The position numbers and the translations under genes were made by a program. This document shows, piece after piece, positions 1-4,611 of a stretch of 20,785 nt of DNA. The DNA comes from a virus. Numbering within the stretch: position 1 is the stretch's first letter; each line of letters starts with the position of its first letter. The stretch lies in the IMG/VR virus record IMGVR_UViG_3300010885_035892, positions 1-20,785 of that record, one strand, 5' to 3'. The notes below the pieces were generated by a model. It had not been told where the DNA came from. It ran no database searches and saw nothing but the letters and a program-made list of their open reading frames with translations.

Positions 1-174
1 CGGCAACGGCAACGGCTACGGCTACGGCAACGGCAACGGCTACGGCTACGGCAACGGCTACGGCTACGGCAACGGCGACGGCAACGGCAACGGCGACGGC
101 TACGGCAACGGCTACGGCTACGGCGACGGCTACGGCTACGGCAACGGCGACGGCAACGGCAACGGCTACGGCAA
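1..174 (+). repeat. 29-unit tandem hexamer repeat CGGCNA (N = A, T or G)
   Basis: The sequence is 29 perfect hexamers CGGCNA that differ only at the fifth base: A 13 times, T 12 times, G 4 times, C never. There is higher-order structure. Units 1-4 equal units 5-8, and the 36 bases at 55-90 recur exactly at 127-162, a 72-base offset. The array runs off the left edge of the window, so its full length is unknown. In the frame that ends at TAA 176-178 the variable base is the first base of the second codon, so every change alters an amino acid. The invariance of the other five bases suggests recent expansion by slippage or unequal recombination. Confidence 0.97.
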
Positions 175-178
175 TTAA
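2..178 (+). CDS. C-terminal tail of an unidentified protein made of Gly-Asn/Gly-Tyr/Gly-Asp repeats (5' end outside window)
   Basis: The frame starting at base 2 is open from the window edge and reads 58 residues of strict Gly-X dipeptides, where X is Asn (13), Tyr (12) or Asp (4), then TAA at 176-178. The final A of that stop is the first base of the ATG of the next gene (TAATG), the same junction used repeatedly elsewhere in this window. There is no Shine-Dalgarno sequence before that ATG, so the exonuclease probably depends on ribosomes that translated this tail. The alternating Gly/aromatic/polar composition is typical of disordered tails. The N-terminal domain lies outside the window, so no function can be given. 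The other two plus-strand frames (Arg-Gln/Leu/Arg and Ala-Thr) do not end at a meaningful position. Confidence 0.65.
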   Translation, partial: GNGNGYGYGNGNGYGYGNGYGYGNGDGNGNGDGYGNGYGYGDGYGYGNGDGNGNGYGN

Positions 179-900
179 TGAATATTGCCGTAGTAGACTG
201 CGAAACAACTCATTACAAGATCGCGTGCGCGGAAATGCTTACTGCGCACGTTATTATTCTCAGTGAGGGTCTGGACCCGATCCGAGAGAAATCATTCTCA
301 TTCAGACCATTCGCATGGCGTGAAGAGCACGAGGATGCAGTCGCCATTCACGGCATCACCAAAGAGGTGGCGCTCACGTTCCCAGAGAAGAAAAAAGAAA
401 TTGTTTCACTTTTGGATTTTGTAGGCGAGCCAACCATTTTTTGCTGTCACGCCAATCGTCGTTCCGGTAAGGCCGGTGGAGCACTCGTAACTTTTGACTA
501 CGCTATGATGAAACAGGAATGCCTTGATGCCGGAATCCTTTACAGCTTCTACTCGATATTCCCGACTGACAAAATCATCTCCACTCACTCCCTTTGTGTG
601 TCACTTGGGGTTAGCGGAAGCAAGGAAGGTCGGGCAAGTCACTCGCTGGATTCGATTAGCAAATTATTAGGGATTGAGCTAAAACACCACGACGCCAAGA
701 GCGATGCGTGGGCGTGTGCAAACATACTTCTTCACTGTTCCAAGCATGGGGACATTTTTGAGTTAGCAGAAAAGGATTGGGAAAATGTATCTGAGCGGTC
801 GTTTGTTGCTAGAGAAAAGAAAAGAGCTAAATCTGAGCCAGATGCACGTGGCGAGAGCACTTGGATTCAGTCGCGCAGCGGGTCCCCAGCTACTGTCTAA
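178..900 (+). CDS. DnaQ-like DEDDh 3'-5' exonuclease
   Basis: 240 residues. The Exo I motif VVDCET holds Asp7 and Glu9. IHGIT at residues 57-61 is a common signature between Exo I and Exo II in DnaQ-type nucleases. Exo II is the FDYAMM segment with Asp107, and Exo III is HHDAKSDAWA with His171 and Asp176 in the H-x4-D spacing of the DEDDh class. In this family the four acidic residues bind two metal ions and the His activates water to remove 3' nucleotides; a role in phage DNA repair or degradation is inferred. The segment before Exo II is longer than usual, with about 14 Arg/Gly/Lys-rich residues between CHAN and FD. The start overlaps the upstream stop (TAATG) and has no Shine-Dalgarno sequence. 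The last 39 residues overlap the next gene in another frame and lie beyond the nuclease domain. Confidence 0.88.
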   Translation: MNIAVVDCETTHYKIACAEMLTAHVIILSEGLDPIREKSFSFRPFAWREEHEDAVAIHGITKEVALTFPEKKKEIVSLLDFVGEPTIFCCHANRRSGKAGGALVTFDYAMMKQECLDAGILYSFYSIFPTDKIISTHSLCVSLGVSGSKEGRASHSLDSISKLLGIELKHHDAKSDAWACANILLHCSKHGDIFELAEKDWENVSERSFVAREKKRAKSEPDARGESTWIQSRSGSPATV

Positions 901-1210
901 CATGGAACGGGGTAAGGCCAAGATCCCCGGTAAGCACGTTGCAAAAATATCCCTTGTGCTCAAGATACCCATAGAGGATATGATTCAAGCAATCCTTACT
1001 GATGAGGAGATTCGACTTCGTAACTGTGTTGAGTTGGGATTTGAAGGACTACAGAAGCAGCGAGCCGTGCCTAGTGTGCGGTCAGAACCAAGAGGGGATG
1101 GTGTGCTACCATCACCTAGTAACTCGCGGAGCGAGGGGGAGCAACCACCCCGACAACCTAATGTCTCTATGCCAAAAACACCATACTACTGTTCATCAGA
1201 TTGGGCTTAA
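785..1210 (+). CDS. XRE/Cro-CI family helix-turn-helix DNA-binding protein
   Basis: 141 residues as an open frame. Residues 5-66 form a clear Cro/CI-type helix-turn-helix domain: LLLEKRKELNLSQMHVARAL, then FSRAAGPQLLSNMERGKAKI and the closing IPIEDM helix. It probably acts as a phage transcription regulator; the operator is not visible. The start lies 116 bases inside the exonuclease gene, in another frame. The domain is complete from its first helix, so the start is believable; AAGGA lies upstream. Beyond about residue 75 the frame overlaps the HNH gene for 209 bases. There it turns into low-complexity, Ser/Pro/Arg-rich sequence that looks like a shadow of the HNH gene, so the functional protein may in effect be only the N-terminal 75-80 residues. 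The last part should be treated as unverified. Confidence 0.82.
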   Translation: MYLSGRLLLEKRKELNLSQMHVARALGFSRAAGPQLLSNMERGKAKIPGKHVAKISLVLKIPIEDMIQAILTDEEIRLRNCVELGFEGLQKQRAVPSVRSEPRGDGVLPSPSNSRSEGEQPPRQPNVSMPKTPYYCSSDWA

Positions 1211-1340
1211 CAAGTTCAGCAAGTCGTATCCCGTAGCGGAAAAGTGGCTGCTAGATCACGGATGGCATCGGGATGCGTTTGGAAGATGGAGGGGCAGCAT
1301 GCACTGTTACTCAGCTAACGCTAACCCTGAAACAAACTGA
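1002..1340 (+). CDS. HNH endonuclease family protein
   Basis: 112 residues. It has a zinc-knuckle HNH layout: Cys23-x2-Cys26, His37-His38 followed by an Arg/Gly-rich turn, Asn52 in the DNLMSLC segment, Cys57, His60-His61 and His65. This is the usual Cys pair, HH, N, C-x2-HH order of small phage HNH nucleases, which nick or cut DNA with a beta-beta-alpha-metal fold. Phage HNH proteins can act in packaging, homing or host DNA degradation; which applies here cannot be told. The start is uncertain: ATG 1002 lies inside the helix-turn-helix gene and lacks a good ribosome binding site, and a GTG at 1026 is possible. The stop overlaps the convergent RusA gene by 30 bases. Confidence 0.75.
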   Translation: MRRFDFVTVLSWDLKDYRSSEPCLVCGQNQEGMVCYHHLVTRGARGSNHPDNLMSLCQKHHTTVHQIGLNKFSKSYPVAEKWLLDHGWHRDAFGRWRGSMHCYSANANPETN

Positions 1341-1688
1341 CCAATTCACCGCAATGATTTTCTCGGCAATGATTTTGCTGACCAGAGAATCGTCTGCACC
1401 TTGAGGCTCAAGTGCAGCGTCTATCAGAAGCTTGGCGCATCCATCTAGGTCGATATATCTTTTCCGCCATTTCCCCGCCAGCGTAAGGAATGGGCCATGG
1501 ATCTGGTATTCAAAAGTCAGGGGTACGTTGTGGGGGATTTGCCCGGCAAATTCGACCCGTGATGCTTCTGAGATAGCCTCTTTGTAGCGCTTACCCTCTC
1601 TAACTAAAAAACGTCTTCCTTGGCGGTTAGTGTTGTAAGCATGATTCATCGTGAGTGGTTTCAATTCTAAAACTACCCATTGACTCAT
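1311..1688 (-). CDS. rusA: RusA-like Holliday junction resolvase
   Basis: 125 residues from the chosen ATG at 1688, close to the usual 120 of E. coli RusA. The N-terminal KPLTMNHAYNTNRQGRRFLV segment matches the family's opening beta strand and Asn/Tyr turn. The acidic centre is YIDLDGCAKLLID (Asp80, Asp82, Lys86, Asp90), followed by ADDS (Asp99, Asp100). In E. coli RusA two Asp in DLDN, a Lys and a later Asp form the active site; here the Asn of DLDN is Gly. RusA dimers cut four-way DNA junctions, useful before packaging of recombined phage DNA. The ATG at 1688 is preceded by GGGAG at suitable spacing. A longer TTG start at 1769 would add 27 residues without family similarity. It is the last gene of the minus-strand block. 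Confidence 0.85.
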   Translation of the reverse strand: MSQWVVLELKPLTMNHAYNTNRQGRRFLVREGKRYKEAISEASRVEFAGQIPHNVPLTFEYQIHGPFLTLAGKWRKRYIDLDGCAKLLIDAALEPQGADDSLVSKIIAEKIIAVNWSVCFRVSVS

Positions 1689-1772
1689 GTGCTCATCTCC
1701 CGGACCATTTAGGTGTGGTTCCGTGTGGTGGGTGGGGAAGGAATGGATTCTAATCCCCGCCCATTTCAAAAG

Positions 1773-2708
1773 TCAAAGATAGATAACTCGGGGGCCATAC
1801 TCGTCGATATACCCAAAACCAATTTGATAGTTTGCTGACTTGCTAGACGTATAGGAGAGGGCCTTAGATTCTACATCTCCAAGAAACCCGCAGCTCATTT
1901 CAAAAACATTCTGACCATGAATCCTGCGCGTATCAACATAGAGCTTGTGATCATGGCCATGGACCACGTTCTTTATGTAGTAGTCCTTGTGAGCACCCTT
2001 ACCTAAGAATCCATGAGTGAAAAGAATCCCGGCTATTTCTAGCTCCTCGCGGGTGTCCATAATTGTCTTAACGCCGTCAAACGAGAATAGCTCTAGCATG
2101 TATTTCTCAATCCAGTGCTCGGCTTGCGGAAGAGCCTCTAGCGTTCTCTTGACCATCCGCACATCATGGTTCCCGAGTAGCTGGTAACAGGTTGCCTTTG
2201 GAGACCCCGCTATGAGCTTGGCCCACATATCGTCGGCACCATCACGCGCCAGTCTCTCTTCTTCTTTAGGGGTATAGACGTTAAGAGAGCGTGGAAACTT
2301 AGATGCGGCATAACAGTCGAATAGATCGCCGACCTGAATAATGTAGTCAGGCTGCATCTTTTCAGAAAATGAAATCAATCTTTCTAGGGCTTGTGTATTG
2401 ACGAAAGGGAAGTGCGTATCCGGTATGCAAAGAATTTTGGGTAGCGGCACCTGGGGAGGCAACTCTCTCGGTGAATAAGTCTCAAGATGATTTTGAATAT
2501 CTCTTTGAAAGATAGACGGCGCAGGCTGTTTTTTTCTTCCCTGCTTTTCCATTTCGATGCCAGCGGCACTTAGCACACCACTCATGCCGCCATGTTTATT
2601 AATGCTGTACCAAGTCGCACCGGCATTAATCATTTCCATTTTACCGGGAGGTCGTCCTAGATCGTTGTTAAGCTGCGTAGCTAGTTGAGCCAGTTGGTGA
2701 AGATCCAT
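1773..2708 (-). CDS. Calcineurin-like metallophosphoesterase with an N-terminal HNH-repeat-like domain
   Basis: 311 residues. The metal-binding motifs of the calcineurin-like superfamily are all present in order: D97-x-H99, GDLFD with Asp128 and Asp131, GNHD at 179-182, His232 in THGF, and HGHDH at 250-254. Such enzymes hydrolyse phosphomonoesters or phosphodiesters at a two-metal centre; phage members include nucleases and protein phosphatases. Substrate cannot be read from the sequence. Residues 5-51 form a separate short domain with the pattern leucine repeat, LGRPP, then HGGMSGVLSAAG. I recognise this as similar to the small repeat domain found next to homing endonucleases (HNH_repeat type), a likely DNA-binding add-on. 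The start ATG has AAGG about 9 bases upstream. It sits between RusA and the lysis genes. Confidence 0.87.
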   Translation of the reverse strand: MDLHQLAQLATQLNNDLGRPPGKMEMINAGATWYSINKHGGMSGVLSAAGIEMEKQGRKKQPAPSIFQRDIQNHLETYSPRELPPQVPLPKILCIPDTHFPFVNTQALERLISFSEKMQPDYIIQVGDLFDCYAASKFPRSLNVYTPKEEERLARDGADDMWAKLIAGSPKATCYQLLGNHDVRMVKRTLEALPQAEHWIEKYMLELFSFDGVKTIMDTREELEIAGILFTHGFLGKGAHKDYYIKNVVHGHDHKLYVDTRRIHGQNVFEMSCGFLGDVESKALSYTSSKSANYQIGFGYIDEYGPRVIYL

Positions 2709-2754
2709 CTAAACCGCCTTGTTGTTTTATGGTCACAACTAAACGGCTCAGTGT

Positions 2755-2889
2755 CTATTTCTTATTTAATCGGTCTATGACAGCTTGAATAAGCTTAACC
2801 GTTTTTTGATCGTTATTTTCTTTTGCCTGTATTAGCTGCGCTTGTAGTCTTGAGAGTGATGCAGTCCGGTCGTACTTGACCTTGGCCAT
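2755..2889 (-). CDS. Small basic helical protein, function unknown (44 aa)
   Basis: The frame from ATG 2889 to TAG 2755 encodes 44 residues beginning MAKVKYDRTASLSRLQ and ending in DRLNKK. It is charged, rich in Lys, Gln and Leu, and looks helical, with no membrane segment. The start overlaps the stop of the upstream lipoprotein gene as TAATG, the commonest junction type here, and this is the main reason to believe the gene is real. There is no clear Shine-Dalgarno sequence, so translation would depend on coupling. I do not recognise the family. Confidence 0.5.
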   Translation of the reverse strand: MAKVKYDRTASLSRLQAQLIQAKENNDQKTVKLIQAVIDRLNKK

Positions 2890-3170
2890 TATTTACAGAG
2901 CTTGTGTGAGCGCAGACATTTAGCAAGTCTCGCCTCTATTTTATCAATGTAGTCTTGATAGGCAGCTTCACCGTCGGGCGTGGTGCATTTATCACTTGGC
3001 TCAAGTGGGCGCAAGACTTCGGTAGCGTCTTTGATGCAAAACAATTCACCGCTAGACATCGCCGTGCAGTCTTCGATTGATGGGCGCTTGAATCCGCTAG
3101 GGGAGACGCAGCTAAATAGAAGAATTAAGACGGTGCAAGAGGCGAGCGATCGACTTACGTTCTTCATCAT
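2889..3170 (-). CDS. Small lipoprotein, candidate outer-membrane spanin subunit (Rz1-like)
   Basis: 93 residues. It starts with a basic N-terminus and a hydrophobic core (VLILLFS) that ends in the lipobox-like LFSC, with Cys21 as the acylation site. The mature part is about 73 residues with Cys35, 45, 62, 85 and 92 and a helical C-terminal half. The start (ATG 3170 or the adjacent ATG 3167, with AAAGG upstream) lies inside the end of the upstream membrane-protein gene in a different frame, a 59-base overlap. A lipoprotein gene nested out of frame in an inner-membrane protein gene beside a lysin is the classic Rz/Rz1 arrangement, in which the two proteins join inner and outer membranes to complete lysis. 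It is longer and more Cys-rich than lambda Rz1, so the role is inferred from position and lipobox. Confidence 0.68.
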   Translation of the reverse strand: MMKNVSRSLASCTVLILLFSCVSPSGFKRPSIEDCTAMSSGELFCIKDATEVLRPLEPSDKCTTPDGEAAYQDYIDKIEARLAKCLRSHKLCK

Positions 3171-3336
3171 TTTTTGCGACCTTTAAAGCTGTGGTAAGGG
3201 CTGCGCGCTGAGAGATTCTGTCGTCGTATTTTTCATCAATGGCAGCACCCTGATAAGTTAACCACATTTCGACAAACTGATTTATTAGTCCGACAACAAC
3301 GGGGATAGACTTAAAGAGTGCTACCAGTGAACTCAT
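3112..3336 (-). CDS. Small membrane protein, candidate inner-membrane spanin subunit (Rz-like)
   Basis: 74 residues. A hydrophobic or amphipathic segment at about residues 5-28 (LFKSIPVVVGLINQFVEMWL) is followed by a charged helical region ending in KNDEERKSIARLLHRLNSSI. One N-terminal membrane helix plus a periplasmic coiled coil fits an i-spanin, but the soluble part is only about 45 residues, much shorter than lambda Rz. It could instead be a holin-type or other small membrane protein. Its ATG overlaps the upstream stop as ATGA, and its 3' end overlaps the nested lipoprotein gene. The stop is TAG, one of only three amber stops I find in the window. Confidence 0.55.
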   Translation of the reverse strand: MSSLVALFKSIPVVVGLINQFVEMWLTYQGAAIDEKYDDRISQRAALTTALKVAKNDEERKSIARLLHRLNSSI

Positions 3337-3602
3337 GCTTTCTTAGCGTCGAGGATTGCTTTAACAACACCGTAAGCAGCAGTACCGAGTGCGAGCAACT
3401 CAACCTGATCGATATCCTTCAGCTCTTTGAGAGATTCTTCTGCGCCCTTAACAGCTTCAATCAGCTTGTCAGCCTCTTTTACGAGCTCGACAACAGCGGC
3501 AGCGTCTGAGAGGTCAAGTTTGCCGTCTTTGGCAATCTTAGCAACTGCAACGCCTACAAGTTTTACGCCTTCCAAAAGTTCAAGTGATTCTTTGATATCC
3601 AT
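3333..3602 (-). CDS. Small helical phage protein, function unknown
   Basis: 89 residues, almost entirely predicted helical and rich in Lys, Glu, Ala, Leu and Val. The DGKLDLSDAAAVVELV segment reads as a helix pair with a charged turn, and the C-terminal ALGTAAYGVVKAILDAKK is amphipathic. There is no signal peptide and no convincing membrane helix. A strong ribosome binding site (AGGAGA, six bases before ATG 3602) predicts good expression. The stop overlaps the next start as ATGA. Its place between the NlpC/P60 lysin and the spanin-like pair suggests a lysis-linked or accessory role, but no family function is known to me. Confidence 0.75.
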   Translation of the reverse strand: MDIKESLELLEGVKLVGVAVAKIAKDGKLDLSDAAAVVELVKEADKLIEAVKGAEESLKELKDIDQVELLALGTAAYGVVKAILDAKKA

Positions 3603-3641
3603 ATTGTTCTCCTGTTTGTTTTATTCTTCCAGACCATTTAA

Positions 3642-4043
3642 TTATAAATGAAGAGTTGCCACAAGGTCTTTGCGCCAGCCGATTGGTCGGATCCTTACCA
3701 TTCCCTTGGTATTGCTTTGATCGCCACCACCGGCCTCAATCATTTGCCAATCATTGAGAGCAAGCGCCACGTGAGTGATCTTAGTGCGGCTTTCGCCGAA
3801 AAAAAGCAAACAGCCCTTGCTGGGATTGTCCACGATGGAGCCATTACTAGCATAATGAGTAAAAACGCCGCCAGCGGATGAATCAGCACTACCCCACATT
3901 CCGACAGAACGAAGGCACTCAAGCACAAGGCCAGAGCAATCGAAGCCGCCAGAATAAGCTCCCTCCCCACCCCAGACGTACTTCCACCCAATGAAGGATT
4001 TAGCGTAATCAACTGCAGCTTGAAGTTTATCATTGCTGGTCAT
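3642..4043 (-). CDS. NlpC/P60-type peptidoglycan hydrolase (probable endolysin)
   Basis: 133 residues forming one NlpC/P60 cysteine-peptidase domain. The opening GWKYVWGGEG and the catalytic GGFDCSGLVLECL with Cys36 are textbook family motifs. His91 in THVALAL and probably Glu103 in MIEAGGG complete the active site. Members cut peptide bonds in the stem peptide of peptidoglycan. The compact single domain without signal peptide or cell-wall-binding repeats fits a Gram-negative phage endolysin that needs a holin to leave the cytoplasm. A virion-borne peptidase is an alternative, since similar domains occur in tail proteins, but the neighbouring small membrane proteins favour lysis. The start overlaps the upstream stop as TAATG. 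Confidence 0.87.
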   Translation of the reverse strand: MTSNDKLQAAVDYAKSFIGWKYVWGGEGAYSGGFDCSGLVLECLRSVGMWGSADSSAGGVFTHYASNGSIVDNPSKGCLLFFGESRTKITHVALALNDWQMIEAGGGDQSNTKGMVRIRPIGWRKDLVATLHL

Positions 4044-4372
4044 TACCCGCCCTTAGTAACAAGATACGCATTGACACTAACTCCGGTGCCAGATGTACCA
4101 GCGTACTTTGCACGAATTTCTGCGTAATAAACGGCATCTTTATTGTCAAAATATGAATTCACTCCACTGATGGCAATTGTGCTGATATTGGTCCAGTTGA
4201 CACCATCGTTTGAGCCTTGAACTGTCCCCGTTCCTACGGGAGAAGTTCCAGTGATGTTGAACTGGATAGAGTATCCATAAGACAGGCGAAAATTAATTGA
4301 ATCCCCTAGCAGAACGTTAGTGCCTGACCCGTTTCCGTTAACAATCTGTGGCTCTTCCATGTAGCGTGGCAT
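4043..4372 (-). CDS. Small beta-sandwich protein, probable virion or tail accessory protein
   Basis: 109 residues, beta-rich and low in charge. The central GTVQGSNDGVNWTNIS motif followed by VYYAEIRAKYAG and NAYLVTKGG is the pattern of small beta-sandwich modules found in phage tail-fibre proteins. The same order of motifs is visible in the product of 8521-8877 and in part of the tail fibre at 6482-8524, so this looks like a stand-alone copy of a tail module. It is joined by TAATG overlaps to genes on both sides, placing it inside the lysis group between a membrane protein and the lysin, an odd position for a structural protein. Confidence 0.65.
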   Translation of the reverse strand: MPRYMEEPQIVNGNGSGTNVLLGDSINFRLSYGYSIQFNITGTSPVGTGTVQGSNDGVNWTNISTIAISGVNSYFDNKDAVYYAEIRAKYAGTSGTGVSVNAYLVTKGG

Positions 4373-4611
4373 TATTTTTTCCCTTGGATAAAAGCAGTCT
4401 TAATGATTGTTGTATCAGCTTTAATCGCGCTCAGCTCTTCACGCAAGTATTCCATATCGTCCTTTCGCACTTGCATGACCCTATTCTCCATGGCGTACAC
4501 TTTTCCGTCCATGCGGTCGTCCAAGGTAAATCCGGCCAAAACCAAGAATGCCACAATTGTCAGAAGCCACCGTAATGGCCATGGCACAAGGTCAAATAAA
4601 GTTTTCATCAT
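4372..4611 (-). CDS. Single-pass membrane protein with coiled coil (holin or i-spanin candidate)
   Basis: 79 residues from ATG 4611. One strong membrane segment (about residues 12-28, WPLRWLLTIVAFLVLAGF) is followed by a charged heptad-type helix (MENRVMQVRKDDMEYLREEL). The junction reads ATGATGA: ATG 4611 overlaps the upstream TGA, and ATG 4608 is an equally possible start. GGGGGA lies seven bases before ATG 4611. A longer start at 4629 would add six unlikely residues. One N-terminal helix with a long soluble coil resembles an i-spanin or a class III/pinholin-type protein more than a multi-pass holin. Its position just before the lysin group supports a role in lysis, but this is inference. 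Confidence 0.6.
   Translation of the reverse strand: MMKTLFDLVPWPLRWLLTIVAFLVLAGFTLDDRMDGKVYAMENRVMQVRKDDMEYLREELSAIKADTTIIKTAFIQGKK

Noticed and set aside
1-174. CRISPR array, iteron origin or telomere-like satellite
   Set aside because: No spacers and no 20-50-base repeat unit; units are contiguous hexamers that stay open in a frame ending at a TAATG junction, which a coding explanation fits better. An additional DNA-level role cannot be excluded.
1123-1135. CTCGC-GGA-GCGAG hairpin inside the HNH gene
   Set aside because: Short, inside conserved HNH codons, with a GC-rich downstream sequence that does not resemble a terminator.
1689-1769. Longer RusA start at TTG 1769
   Set aside because: The extra 27 residues lack family similarity, and ATG 1688 has a good GGGAG ribosome site and gives the usual family length.
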